Positions 11,511-23,598 of a stretch of DNA of 64,000 bases are shown here, one piece after another (position 1 is the stretch's first letter; each line of letters begins with the position of its first letter). The notes under the pieces were generated by a model that saw only the letters and a list, made by a program, of their open reading frames with translations, was not told the origin of the DNA and searched no databases. Both the position numbers and the translations under genes were made by a program. Source of the stretch: Acanthopleura granulata (taxonomy: Eukaryota; Mollusca; Polyplacophora; Chitonida; Chitonidae); assembly GCA_016165875.1 (NCBI GenBank), contig JABBOT010000007.1, positions 23,112,531 to 23,176,530 of the forward strand, written 5' to 3'.

Positions 11511-11579
11511 AAAATCCACACACAAGAAATCCGGAATAATGTTGAAAGATTCTTTAATGAAAACTACAGGAAACAACAC
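11511..11579 (+). pseudogene. Second exon-like block, unit 1
   Basis: Preceded by GTTTTCAATGACAG and followed by GTACCT. The 69 nt between encode 23 residues without a stop (IHTQEIRNNVERFFNENY in the middle). Copies at 16280, 21049 and 25818 keep both splice sites; the copy at 30195 has lost its donor. The protein is not recognised. Confidence 0.4.
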
Positions 11580-12840
11580 GTACCTAAAGTAATATGTAAT
11601 AAAAATAATGATGCGGGGTCAGATGAAGCAAAAGTGCCCAGAGGCATGTTCAGCCTAAGGAAAAATGGAAAATCTTTAAACTATTTCAACTGATTGCGAA
11701 ATGCGAAAATAATGTCTCCCTTTTCTGGCTTAAAGATATGTGTTGTGTCAATAATGTATTTATTTATTTGATTGTTGCTTAACGTCATACTCAAACATTT
11801 TCTACAAGACAAGATTGGATAGTTTGATAGGTGGGAGTTTCTGGGCTTCTTGTCTTAAGGAAAATAAAATAGGAGCAATATTTTGTGGAGATACAAGTAC
11901 ATGAATGCTATAATTTCAACAGTATATATAACCTACTGTATTCAGTCATTTGTAAGTTTAGTACGAGTGGAGCAGTATCCTCACATTTATGACCTGACTA
12001 CACAAAAGTGGCAACAACATGGAGACTGGGTTATATAAATGTAGTCAGTTTGAATTTCTGCATTCTGTTACAAGATTTTTTCAAACACTGAATGCATTTA
12101 CCTCGGCAAGGTAACGTAAGTGTAGTAAGTAAAGTGCAAACCCTTCTGCAATGCAAATATAGGTTGTTTCCCTTTAAAGGTGCACACCTTTGGATAGAAT
12201 CCCAATTATTACTGACTTTTGTAGTGTGCTTTAAAATGAATGACGGCTCATGATTGAGACCCTGTTCATTATAAAGATAACAAAACTCTCTCTTAAATGA
12301 AATAACCCGTTTGAATTTGTATAAATTCGTTGGTGAATTATCTGACGAATTTTGCTGTCGACTGGCCCTGTGAAGGCACCCATGCTTTTAAGCTTATTAG
12401 AGATTGGCCAATCAGTGATGTAGGAGACATCAGCTGTTTATAAGGTGTGACGCAAAAGCTGTGAGCTGACTGTCAATGTAACATGTAACATCATAGGGAC
12501 AGGACACTGGTTTAATGTTATGTATTCTAATTATAACAAGTACATGAGTGAAAAACACTGCAAAGTATTTCCAGACCATTGTGTTATGGCGGGAGTAAGT
12601 TTCTTGATCGTTTAATATTACAAATTTTCATATATACATAAGTTTCAACCACACCCTTGGCAACTAACTGCAGTATCAGATGACAAGAGTGTTTTAACAT
12701 TTTCCGTTATTATTACATTTTGCTATGGTAGCATCTCATCTTTTCAAAAACACTTTGGTTTTATGGATAATAATCCCTGTATAGTCAGTTCCCACTACCC
12801 ATACAGGGATGGAAAATATACAGTCTGACTGTAAGAGACT

Positions 12841-12893
12841 ACACATTATCATGGTTGAATTTCTGAAACTGTCCTCCCAACATTAAACAATGT
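12841..12893 (+). pseudogene. Decayed class B Y RNA copy, unit 1
   Basis: The class B promoter block (from 12786) is still present, but the TATA box is reduced to AAATATACAG. The GGTCCGGAGG part of the 5' arm is deleted. Only ATTATCATGGTTGAATTTC and a damaged 3' arm (CCCAACATTAAACAATG) remain. Confidence 0.5.
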
Positions 12894-13753
12894 TACTGTC
12901 GCCTTTGTCCAGCTGACGACCAAGCTGTCGTTGAAAACCACCAGACTATTTTTCAGGACTTCTCATAGAATTGGCGATATTCTTTCTACCTCTTAGGACA
13001 TACACGAAGTCCTGGGTATTTCAGAAAGTTTCCTTCTGGCTCAAATTAGACATGGAGTCTGTTTGAAAGCTTTGGAATCACATATAGATGGCGTTGGATG
13101 ATTTCTTTCCTTGTATTAAAGAATACACTACTATTCACTTTTCTTTAGATAAATGTAGCATTCTGTTACCCAGTGAGAATATTTTCCCATTCCAAACCTG
13201 GACAATCCAGTGGACATTTTCGGTTAAAACTTGGAAAATTGGACAGTTTATTGAAGAAATTTGGAACAACGTTTTGTGGAAATATATAAAACTTTTTATT
13301 TCAACCATCTACTCTGTCATTTTATATTTATTAAATATAAGCCATACACGTGTGTACATTCGCCCTATATGATGATTTTACTCCAAAGGTGCTGACAAAA
13401 TGAAGACTGGATTATACATGTACATGTATAAATTTAAATGTGTATTTCTATATGCTCTCGAATGATTTTTAAGCAAACATACCGAAACATGTGCCCAGGG
13501 AAAGCAACGTAGATGTAAGTAAGAAAATTGCAAGGCATTGTGCAATGGAAAGGGGTTGCCTCCCCTTACACATCCTGCATCTGTGGATAAAATTTCAGTA
13601 ATTCGGGACATTTTTACAGTTCAATAAACAATATTTGTACCAAAAAAACAGTTTATTTACACAACAATTATCTTGTTTATGCCTGTATTATATCTATACA
13701 AATGTATCGCCAACAGTTTCGATATAATTTTTAACAGCTTAGGGGTTAAAGTC

Positions 13754-13800
13754 AGTACCCCTGATGTAAACACGTGCTCGCAGTGTCAGGTATATATATA
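13754..13800 (+). promoter_or_regulatory. Pol III type 3-like promoter, class A
   Basis: AGTACCCCTGATGTAAAC starts at -68 and TATATATATA (13791-13800) starts at -31 relative to the Y start at 13822. Confidence 0.65.
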
Positions 13801-13821
13801 GTATACACACCCGTTTGCAGT

Positions 13822-13904
13822 GTGGTCCGGAGGAGCTGGGTGATCCGAGTTACAGATTGATTTACAGAAACCTTCTTCCCACTCCAACATTAGACCGCTT
13901 TTTT
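13822..13904 (+). ncRNA. Y RNA-like gene 3
   Basis: Same stems as the gene at 9350: GTGGTC with GACCGC, the bulged C, and GGAG-C-TGGG with CCCACTCC. The terminal loop is about 7 nt longer (GAGTTACAGATTGATTTACA instead of GAATTGATTTACAG). A T10 run (13899-13908) terminates it. A change confined to the loop while both stems stay fixed is what selection on RNA structure would give, although copying within the array could also preserve the stems. Confidence 0.8.
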
Positions 13905-14011
13905 TTTTATATTTTTTTCTTTTTTGTGATTGTTGTGTTTCTCTATTTATTTAGTTTCCATTTCAATGTAGGCAGTATGGATTGAGATTTCCGTTTTGTG
14001 ATTGATAATGA

Positions 14012-14060
14012 GGAGTCTTGTTTAGAACTCTCTTCAAACTCCAACATTAGACCGCTTTTT
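14012..14060 (+). pseudogene. Y RNA-like 3' half, unit 2
   Basis: GTCTTGTTTAGAACTCTC and ACTCCAACATTAGACCGC with T5; no 5' arm or TATA box. Confidence 0.6.
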
Positions 14061-15188
14061 CTTTTCTGTTGCTATAATTTCCATTTCATTACAGGCATTA
14101 CAGACTGAGTTTTCTGTTCTGCTTTTGCGTTGAACATTAAGGACGATAAATCAGTAAAAGCAACCGAGGTGAATGATTTTGACAAGGAAATTACCGTAAA
14201 CATGTGGCATTTGTTTGGCGCAAAACATTTAACTTAGAAACAGAAAAGAAAAAAAGATAGATATCCTTCGCTCTGGCTGCATGCTCGTGCGGCTTTCTGT
14301 GCAATGTAAGGTTTTCTGAGCTCATATGATATCGAGTTATACCTCACCTTGCTTTTCGCTATTACTGTAGCGTATGTCTGACATTCCGTGAAGACCACTA
14401 GTTTGTTGTGCCGGGAACAAATAAAAACACTAAAAATAAAAGCACAAAATCTTCCGTTTGTAGAGCTTCTCCTTTTACTGAAAAATAAAACATTTCTATC
14501 CATTCTCCTTTCATTAAATACATATTGTAATTTTTTAAAATTTCTACACTTAAATAGATGTTTATATAAATACATTAATGAACATAAAAATATTATTTAA
14601 TGTTTAGATGTTGTGGTGACGGAATTACTTTCCAAATAAATTATTTGCGTGAATTGTAACGCCGAGAATAGACAGTATTTCCACTTGTTTTAAAAGTTAA
14701 GGCTAACAATATATAGTTCAGATTTTATTAAACAAGTTCATTTGCAATAGACTTAGCCACTTATTTCATGGCTCTTCTGGCTTACACGAATTGGTACCGG
14801 TGCCGATTTCGCATTCCATTGTGCATGGATCAATTTTGAAATGATACCATACTGTAGTGGAGAAAGCCCGAGTAATTGTACATTCGTAGAAAGAATTCGC
14901 CTCATCGAACGCCCGAGTAATTGTACATTCGTAGAAAGAATTCGCCTTGTCGAACGTCTTAAACGATAGTGTAACATGGGCCTGGCCCAGTCATGACCCA
15001 CCTGGCCTATACCTTCTGGTTTACGCCGACAAAGGCCGTATCTAGACTTATGTGTATGAGTGAACTTCTTGCCCCCAAAAGTGGACTCTAAATAAAATAT
15101 TTTCATTACGAATGGGAAAAAAATGATGAAATCACATTAATTTTGAGCTCGCTTTGAGACACAATTTGTGCCGTAATTATTATTGCAG

Positions 15189-15495
15189 TTGGCTCTCTCC
15201 AAAGAGCCTTCTTTGAAAGATATCTTGTTGCACGCCAAACGTTCTTTAACGATTTTGGAGAAAAATCGTTATTCTGTGCATATCAAGGTAGAAAGACGAC
15301 GAATGTTCTGCTGACAGGATACTTTATAAGTGTGATATTTCACGGCTTTGTTTATGTCTATGGGTTTTCTGCCTGGTTCCCGACATATGGAAACCAAATC
15401 TGCTTGCAAACAAACTGAAACCAGCCATAAGACGTAGCAAATTGGCAGCACAATACTTCAGAGATCAAAGTCTCGACGTAGGAGTAGACTTGCCT
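15189..15495 (+). pseudogene. Exon-like block of an unrecognised gene, unit 2
   Basis: Bounded by TTATTATTGCAG and GTAAGT. One frame gives LALSKEPSLKDILLHAKRSL and hits a stop about 40 codons in. Another frame, open to the donor, gives VPDIWKPNLLANKLKPAIRR followed by SKLAAQYFRDQSLDVGVDLP. Two good frames in one block suggest a frameshifted exon, or two exons with the intervening sequence lost. The protein family is not recognised. Confidence 0.4.
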
Positions 15496-16279
15496 GTAAG
15501 TTTAGATTGGTTCCATGTTGTACATTATTTTTCACGAATGTACAGTCTTTTTGGGTACTGTTATTGAAATATTGTTTTCCCTCGATTTCCATGCACACAT
15601 TATGCATTCTGGCTGATATGTGTGTCCGTCATGCACAACTACGTGACTTTGGTATGCTGTACCAATGGCTGTCGAAAGATTGTGCAGTCAGTGTTAAAAT
15701 CACAAAGGATTTTCAAATGAAATAATCGGGTTCCAATACCGCTGTTTGTGCGAGGGTTGTCCAAGGGTGAATCTGTTGTACCTTGTGTGTTCTACCCTTG
15801 CACTCCTCCAAAAGTATATTACCCCCGCCAAGGAAATGAAATAATATTTTGGGCGCTTTATATCAACTCAAAACACCCAATTGGATTGGAAATCTTGCCA
15901 TCACTTGTGTAACAAGAAATATAGCGATGATTACTTTAGACCGTTGAAGGCTATATCGGAGAGTGGCGACTGAAAGCAAAGGTGTTGCGACCTTACCCGA
16001 ATAGCTCATTGCGGTATACGAATGACTGAAAACATCAGGTTCATTAGATGGAAACCCGTGCTAGACCTTTCATACAAAGTTAAGACAAACTCACCTACTG
16101 ATGACAATGCTCTCCTAAAACCGCAAACTACTAATTCGCGAAAAGTAATGTACTGCTCATACAGACAATAGTGTGACGTCACAACTGTCGTGTAATATAG
16201 GTTAGGGATCATATACCTATACGTCTATAAAGTATATGATATAAGTTAATGAATTATGTGTAACTGTTTTCAATGACAG

Positions 16280-16348
16280 AAAATCCACACACAAGAAATC
16301 CGGAATAATGTTGAAAGATTCTTTAATGAAAACTACAGGAAACAACAC
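16280..16348 (+). pseudogene. Second exon-like block, unit 2
   Basis: Identical to the block at 11511, with acceptor CAATGACAG and donor GTACCT intact and an open 23-codon frame. Confidence 0.4.
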
Positions 16349-17609
16349 GTACCTAAAGTAATATGTAATAAAAATAATGATGCGGGGTCAGATGAAGCAA
16401 AAGTGCCCAGAGGCATGTTCAGCCTAAGGAAAAATGGAAAATCTTTAAACTATTTCAACTGATTGCGAAATGCGAAAATAATGTCTCCCTTTTCTGGCTT
16501 AAAGATATGTGTTGTGTCAATAATGTATTTATTTATTTGATTGTTGCTTAACGTCATACTCAAACATTTTCTACAAGACAAGATTGGATAGTTTGATAGG
16601 TGGGAGTTTCTGGGCTTCTTGTCTTAAGGAAAATAAAATAGGAGCAATATTTTGTGGAGATACAAGTACATGAATGCTATAATTTCAACAGTATATATAA
16701 CCTACTGTATTCAGTCATTTGTAAGTTTAGTACGAGTGGAGCAGTATCCTCACATTTATGACCTGACTACACAAAAGTGGCAACAACATGGAGACTGGGT
16801 TATATAAATGTAGTCAGTTTGAATTTCTGCATTCTGTTACAAGATTTTTTCAAACACTGAATGCATTTACCTCGGCAAGGTAACGTAAGTGTAGTAAGTA
16901 AAGTGCAAACCCTTCTGCAATGCAAATATAGGTTGTTTCCCTTTAAAGGTGCACACCTTTGGATAGAATCCCAATTATTACTGACTTTTGTAGTGTGCTT
17001 TAAAATGAATGACGGCTCATGATTGAGACCCTGTTCATTATAAAGATAACAAAACTCTCTCTTAAATGAAATAACCCGTTTGAATTTGTATAAATTCGTT
17101 GGTGAATTATCTGACGAATTTTGCTGTCGACTGGCCCTGTGAAGGCACCCATGCTTTTAAGCTTATTAGAGATTGGCCAATCAGTGATGTAGGAGACATC
17201 AGCTGTTTATAAGGTGTGACGCAAAAGCTGTGAGCTGACTGTCAATGTAACATGTAACATCATAGGGACAGGACACTGGTTTAATGTTATGTATTCTAAT
17301 TATAACAAGTACATGAGTGAAAAACACTGCAAAGTATTTCCAGACCATTGTGTTATGGCGGGAGTAAGTTTCTTGATCGTTTAATATTACAAATTTTCAT
17401 ATATACATAAGTTTCAACCACACCCTTGGCAACTAACTGCAGTATCAGATGACAAGAGTGTTTTAACATTTTCCGTTATTATTACATTTTGCTATGGTAG
17501 CATCTCATCTTTTCAAAAACACTTTGGTTTTATGGATAATAATCCCTGTATAGTCAGTTCCCACTACCCATACAGGGATGGAAAATATACAGTCTGACTG
17601 TAAGAGACT

Positions 17610-17662
17610 ACACATTATCATGGTTGAATTTCTGAAACTGTCCTCCCAACATTAAACAATGT
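17610..17662 (+). pseudogene. Decayed class B Y RNA copy, unit 2
   Basis: Same deletion of the 5' arm as at 12841, so the loss predates the amplification of the array. Confidence 0.5.
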
Positions 17663-18522
17663 TACTGTCGCCTTTGTCCAGCTGACGACCAAGCTGTCGT
17701 TGAAAACCACCAGACTATTTTTCAGGACTTCTCATAGAATTGGCGATATTCTTTCTACCTCTTAGGACATACACGAAGTCCTGGGTATTTCAGAAAGTTT
17801 CCTTCTGGCTCAAATTAGACATGGAGTCTGTTTGAAAGCTTTGGAATCACATATAGATGGCGTTGGATGATTTCTTTCCTTGTATTAAAGAATACACTAC
17901 TATTCACTTTTCTTTAGATAAATGTAGCATTCTGTTACCCAGTGAGAATATTTTCCCATTCCAAACCTGGACAATCCAGTGGACATTTTCGGTTAAAACT
18001 TGGAAAATTGGACAGTTTATTGAAGAAATTTGGAACAACGTTTTGTGGAAATATATAAAACTTTTTATTTCAACCATCTACTCTGTCATTTTATATTTAT
18101 TAAATATAAGCCATACACGTGTGTACATTCGCCCTATATGATGATTTTACTCCAAAGGTGCTGACAAAATGAAGACTGGATTATACATGTACATGTATAA
18201 ATTTAAATGTGTATTTCTATATGCTCTCGAATGATTTTTAAGCAAACATACCGAAACATGTGCCCAGGGAAAGCAACGTAGATGTAAGTAAGAAAATTGC
18301 AAGGCATTGTGCAATGGAAAGGGGTTGCCTCCCCTTACACATCCTGCATCTGTGGATAAAATTTCAGTAATTCGGGACATTTTTACAGTTCAATAAACAA
18401 TATTTGTACCAAAAAAACAGTTTATTTACACAACAATTATCTTGTTTATGCCTGTATTATATCTATAAAAATGTATCACCAACAGTTACGATATAATTTT
18501 TAACAGCTTAGGGGTTAAAGTC

Positions 18523-18569
18523 AGTACCCCTGATGTAAACACGTGCTCGCAGTGTCAGGTATATATATA
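18523..18569 (+). promoter_or_regulatory. Pol III type 3-like promoter, class A
   Basis: Equivalent of 13754-13800, with identical PSE-like block and TATA spacing. Confidence 0.65.
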
Positions 18570-18590
18570 GTATACACACCCGTTTGCAGT

Positions 18591-18673
18591 GTGGTCCGGA
18601 GGAGCTGGGTGATCCGAGTTACAGATTGATTTACAGAAACCTTCTTCCCACTCCAACATTAGACCGCTTTTTT
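18591..18673 (+). ncRNA. Y RNA-like gene 4
   Basis: Identical to the gene at 13822 across both stems, the long loop and the T-run terminator. Identical array copies cannot be told apart by RNA reads, so expression would have to be measured for the group. Confidence 0.8.
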
Positions 18674-18780
18674 TTTTATATTTTTTTCTTTTTTGTGATT
18701 GTTGTGTTTCTCTATTTATTTAGTTTCCATTTCAATGTAGGCAGTATGGATTGAGATTTCCGTTTTGTGATTGATAATGA

Positions 18781-18829
18781 GGAGTCTTGTTTAGAACTCT
18801 CTTCAAACTCCAACATTAGACCGCTTTTT
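18781..18829 (+). pseudogene. Y RNA-like 3' half, unit 3
   Basis: Same fragment as 14012-14060. Confidence 0.6.
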
Positions 18830-19957
18830 CTTTTCTGTTGCTATAATTTCCATTTCATTACAGGCATTACAGACTGAGTTTTCTGTTCTGCTTTTGCGTT
18901 GAACATTAAGGACGATAAATCAGTAAAAGCAACCGAGGTGAATGATTTTGACAAGGAAATTACCGTAAACATGTGGCATTTGTTTGGCGCAAAACATTTA
19001 ACTTAGAAACAGAAAAGAAAAAAAGATAGATATCCTTCGCTCTGGCTGCATGCTCGTGCGGCTTTCTGTGCAATGTAAGGTTTTCTGAGCTCATATGATA
19101 TCGAGTTATACCTCACCTTGCTTTTCGCTATTACTGTAGCGTATGTCTGACATTCCGTGAAGACCACTAGTTTGTTGTGCCGGGAACAAATAAAAACACT
19201 AAAAATAAAAGCACAAAATCTTCCGTTTGTAGAGCTTCTCCTTTTACTGAAAAATAAAACATTTCTATCCATTCTCCTTTCATTAAATACATATTGTAAT
19301 TTTTTAAAATTTCTACACTTAAATAGATGTTTATATAAATACATTAATGAACATAAAAATATTATTTAATGTTTAGATGTTGTGGTGACGGAATTACTTT
19401 CCAAATAAATTATTTGCGTGAATTGTAACGCCGAGAATAGACAGTATTTCCACTTGTTTTAAAAGTTAAGGCTAACAATATATAGTTCAGATTTTATTAA
19501 ACAAGTTCATTTGCAATAGACTTAGCCACTTATTTCATGGCTCTTCTGGCTTACACGAATTGGTACCGGTGCCGATTTCGCATTCCATTGTGCATGGATC
19601 AATTTTGAAATGATACCATACTGTAGTGGAGAAAGCCCGAGTAATTGTACATTCGTAGAAAGAATTCGCCTCATCGAACGCCCGAGTAATTGTACATTCG
19701 TAGAAAGAATTCGCCTTGTCGAACGTCTTAAACGATAGTGTAACATGGGCCTGGCCCAGTCATGACCCACCTGGCCTATACCTTCTGGTTTACGCCGACA
19801 AAGGCCGTATCTAGACTTATGTGTATGAGTGAACTTCTTGCCCCCAAAAGTGGACTCTAAATAAAATATTTTCATTACGAATGGGAAAAAAATGATGAAA
19901 TCACATTAATTTTGAGCTCGCTTTGAGACACAATTTGTGCCGTAATTATTATTGCAG

Positions 19958-20264
19958 TTGGCTCTCTCCAAAGAGCCTTCTTTGAAAGATATCTTGTTGC
20001 ACGCCAAACGTTCTTTAACGATTTTGGAGAAAAATCGTTATTCTGTGCATATCAAGGTAGAAAGACGACGAATGTTCTGCTGACAGGATACTTTATAAGT
20101 GTGATATTTCACGGCTTTGTTTATGTCTATGGGTTTTCTGCCTGGTTCCCGACATATGGAAACCAAATCTGCTTGCAAACAAACTGAAACCAGCCATAAG
20201 ACGTAGCAAATTGGCAGCACAATACTTCAGAGATCAAAGTCTCGACGTAGGAGTAGACTTGCCT
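19958..20264 (+). pseudogene. Exon-like block of an unrecognised gene, unit 3
   Basis: Copy of the block at 15189 with both splice-site consensus sequences and the same stop. Confidence 0.4.
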
Positions 20265-21048
20265 GTAAGTTTAGATTGGTTCCATGTTGTACATTATTTT
20301 TCACGAATGTACAGTCTTTTTGGGTACTGTTATTGAAATATTGTTTTCCCTCGATTTCCATGCACACATTATGCATTCTGGCTGATATGTGTGTCCGTCA
20401 TGCACAACTACGTGACTTTGGTATGCTGTACCAATGGCTGTCGAAAGATTGTGCAGTCAGTGTTAAAATCACAAAGGATTTTCAAATGAAATAATCGGGT
20501 TCCAATACCGCTGTTTGTGCGAGGGTTGTCCAAGGGTGAATCTGTTGTACCTTGTGTGTTCTACCCTTGCACTCCTCCAAAAGTATATTACCCCCGCCAA
20601 GGAAATGAAATAATATTTTGGGCGCTTTATATCAACTCAAAACACCCAATTGGATTGGAAATCTTGCCATCACTTGTGTAACAAGAAATATAGCGATGAT
20701 TACTTTAGACCGTTGAAGGCTATATCGGAGAGTGGCGACTGAAAGCAAAGGTGTTGCGACCTTACCCGAATAGCTCATTGCGGTATACGAATGACTGAAA
20801 ACATCAGGTTCATTAGATGGAAACCCGTGCTCGACCTTTCATACAAAGTTAAGACAAACTCACCTACTGATGACAATGCTCTCCTAAAACCGCAAACTAC
20901 TAATTCGCGAAAAATAATGTACTGCTCATACAGACAATAGTGTGACGTCACAACTGTCGTGTAATATAGGTTAGGGATCATATACCTATACGTCTATAAA
21001 GTATATGATATAAGTTAATGAATTATGTGTAACTGTTTTCAATGACAG

Positions 21049-21117
21049 AAAATCCACACACAAGAAATCCGGAATAATGTTGAAAGATTCTTTAATGAAA
21101 ACTACAGGAAACAACAC
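21049..21117 (+). pseudogene. Second exon-like block, unit 3
   Basis: Copy of the block at 11511 with both splice sites intact. Confidence 0.4.
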
Positions 21118-22378
21118 GTACCTAAAGTAATATGTAATAAAAATAATGATGCGGGGTCAGATGAAGCAAAAGTGCCCAGAGGCATGTTCAGCCTAAGGAA
21201 AAATGGAAAATCTTTAAACTATTTCAACTGATTGCGAAATGCGAAAATAATGTCTCCCTTTTCTGGCTTAAAGATATATATTGTGTCAATAATGTATTTA
21301 TTTATTTGATTGTTGCTTAACGTCATACTCAAACATTTTCTACAAGACAAGATTGGATAGTTTGATAGGTGGGAGTTTCTGGGCTTCTTGTCTTAAGGAA
21401 AATAAAATAGGAGCAATATTTTGTGGAGATACAAGTACATGAATGCTATAATTTCAACAGTATATATAACCTACTGTATTCAGTCATTTGTAAGTTTAGT
21501 ACGAGTGGAGCAGTATCCTCACATTTATGACCTGACTACACAAAAGTGGCAACAACATGGAGACTGGGTTATATAAATGTAGTCAGTTTGAATTTCTGCA
21601 TTCTGTTACAAGATTTTTTCAAACACTGAATGCATTTACCTCGGCAAGGTAACGTAAGTGTAGTAAGTAAAGTGCAAACCCTTCTGCAATGCAAATATAG
21701 GTTGTTTCCCTTTAAAGGTGCACACCTTTGGATAGAATCCCAATTATTACTGACTTTTGTAGTGTGCTTTAAAATGAATGACGGCTCATGATTGAGACCC
21801 TGTTCATTATAAAGATAACAAAACTCTCTCTTAAATGAAATAACCCGTTTGAATTTGTATAAATTCGTTGGTGAATTATCTGACGAATTTTGCTGTCGAC
21901 TGGCCCTGTGAAGGCACCCATGCTTTTAAGCTTATTAGAGATTGGCCAATCAGTGATGTAGGAGACATCAGCTGTTTATAAGGTGTGACGCAAAAGCTGT
22001 GAGCTGACTGTCAATGTAACATGTAACATCATAGGGACAGGACACTGGTTTAATGTTATGTATTCTAATTATAACAAGTACATGAGTGAAAAACACTGCA
22101 AAGTATTTCCAGACCATTGTGTTATGGCGGGAGTAAGTTTCTTGATCGTTTAATATTACAAATTTTCATATATACATAAGTTTCAACCACACCCTTGGCA
22201 ACTAACTGCAGTATCAGATGACAAGAGTGTTTTAACATTTTCCGTTATTATTACATTTTGCTATGGTAGCATCTCATCTTTTCAAAAACACTTTGGTTTT
22301 ATGGATAATAATCCCTGTATAGTCAGTTCCCACTACCCATACAGGGATGGAAAATATACAGTCTGACTGTAAGAGACT

Positions 22379-22431
22379 ACACATTATCATGGTTGAATTT
22401 CTGAAACTGTCCTCCCAACATTAAACAATGT
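22379..22431 (+). pseudogene. Decayed class B Y RNA copy, unit 3
   Basis: Same 5'-arm deletion as at 12841 and 17610. Confidence 0.5.
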
Positions 22432-23291
22432 TACTGTCGCCTTTGTCCAGCTGACGACCAAGCTGTCGTTGAAAACCACCAGACTATTTTTCAGGACTTC
22501 TCATAGAATTGGCGATATTCTTTCTACCTCTTAGGACATACACGAAGTCCTGGGTATTTCAGAAAGTTTCCTTCTGGCTCAAATTAGACATGGAGTCTGT
22601 TTGAAAGCTTTGGAATCACATATAGATGGCGTTGGATGATTTCTTTCCTTGTATTAAAGAATACACTACTATTCACTTTTCTTTAGATAAATGTAGCATT
22701 CTGTTACCCAGTGAGAATATTTTCCCATTCCAAACCTGGACAATCCAGTGGACATTTTCGGTTAAAACTTGGAAAATTGGACAGTTTATTGAAGAAATTT
22801 GGAACAACGTTTTGTGGAAATATATAAAACTTTTTATTTCAACCATCTACTCTGTCATTTTATATTTATTAAATATAAGCCATACACGTGTGTACATTCG
22901 CCCTATATGATGATTTTACTCCAAAGGTGCTGACAAAATGAAGACTGGATTATACATGTACATGTATAAATTTAAATGTGTATTTCTATATGCTCTCGAA
23001 TGATTTTTAAGCAAACATACCGAAACATGTGCCCAGGGAAAGCAACGTAGATGTAAGTAAGAAAATTGCAAGGCATTGTGCAATGGAAAGGGGGTGCCTC
23101 CCCTTACACATCCTGCATCTGTGGATAAAATTTCAGTAATTCGGGACATTTTTACAGTTCAATAAACAATATTTGTACCAAAAAAACAGTTTATTTACAC
23201 AACAATTATCTTGTTTATGCCTGTATTATATCTATACAAATGTATCGCCAACAGTTTCGATATAATTTTTAACAGCTTAGGGGTTAAAGTC

Positions 23292-23338
23292 AGTACCCCT
23301 GATGTAAACACGTGCTCGCAGTGTCAGGTATATATATA
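23292..23338 (+). promoter_or_regulatory. Pol III type 3-like promoter, class A
   Basis: Equivalent of 13754-13800, with unchanged spacing. Confidence 0.65.
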
Positions 23339-23359
23339 GTATACACACCCGTTTGCAGT

Positions 23360-23442
23360 GTGGTCCGGAGGAGCTGGGTGATCCGAGTTACAGATTGATT
23401 TACAGAAACCTTCTTCCCACTCCAACATTAGACCGCTTTTTT
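23360..23442 (+). ncRNA. Y RNA-like gene 5
   Basis: Identical to the genes at 13822 and 18591 (long-loop form, T10 terminator). Confidence 0.8.
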
Positions 23443-23549
23443 TTTTATATTTTTTTCTTTTTTGTGATTGTTGTGTTTCTCTATTTATTTAGTTTCCATT
23501 TCAATGTAGGCAGTATGGATTGAGATTTCCGTTTTGTGATTGATAATGA

Positions 23550-23598
23550 GGAGTCTTGTTTAGAACTCTCTTCAAACTCCAACATTAGACCGCTTTTT
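23550..23598 (+). pseudogene. Y RNA-like 3' half, unit 4
   Basis: Same fragment as 14012-14060. Confidence 0.6.

Larger units (their letters stand above)
8901..13371 (+). repeat. Tandem unit 1 (4471 bp)
   Basis: First member of the tandem array, cut at an arbitrary shared point (ATGATTTTACTCCAAAGG). It is shorter than the inner units: it lacks the segment corresponding to 14499-14753, and has only one copy of a motif of about 45 bp that is doubled at 14868-14958. It carries the Y RNA gene at 9350, a Y 3' half at 9531, the exon-like blocks at 10434 and 11511, and a decayed Y copy at 12841. Confidence 0.95.
13372..18140 (+). repeat. Tandem unit 2 (4769 bp)
   Basis: An inner array unit, nearly identical to units 3 and 4. 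Its gene order is Y RNA (13822), Y 3' half (14012), exon-like blocks (15189 and 16280) and decayed class B Y copy (17610). Confidence 0.97.
18141..22909 (+). repeat. Tandem unit 3 (4769 bp)
   Basis: An inner array unit with the same content as unit 2. It differs by isolated substitutions, for example GCGAAAAATAATG (from 20907) where unit 2 has GCGAAAAGTAATG (from 16138). Confidence 0.97.

Noticed and set aside
13088..13372. 94-codon ORF repeated every 4769 bp (also 17857, 22626, 27397) as a protein gene
   Set aside because: It overlaps Y module spacer that is also found, non-coding and diverged, at 8538-8901 and 32200-32400, where the frame is broken. Repetition is explained by the array.
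13822..13904. Spliced-leader RNA, U6 or 5S rRNA instead of Y RNA
   Set aside because: There is no splice donor after a leader, no Sm site, no ACAGAGA box of U6 and no 5S internal boxes. The paired arms with a bulged C next to GGTC fit Y RNA.
14753..15106. 117-codon minus ORF repeated in the array
   Set aside because: Its internal repeat (RRILSTNVQLLGRSM) comes from a 45-bp tandem duplication (14868-14958) that is single in unit 1. No splice or family support.
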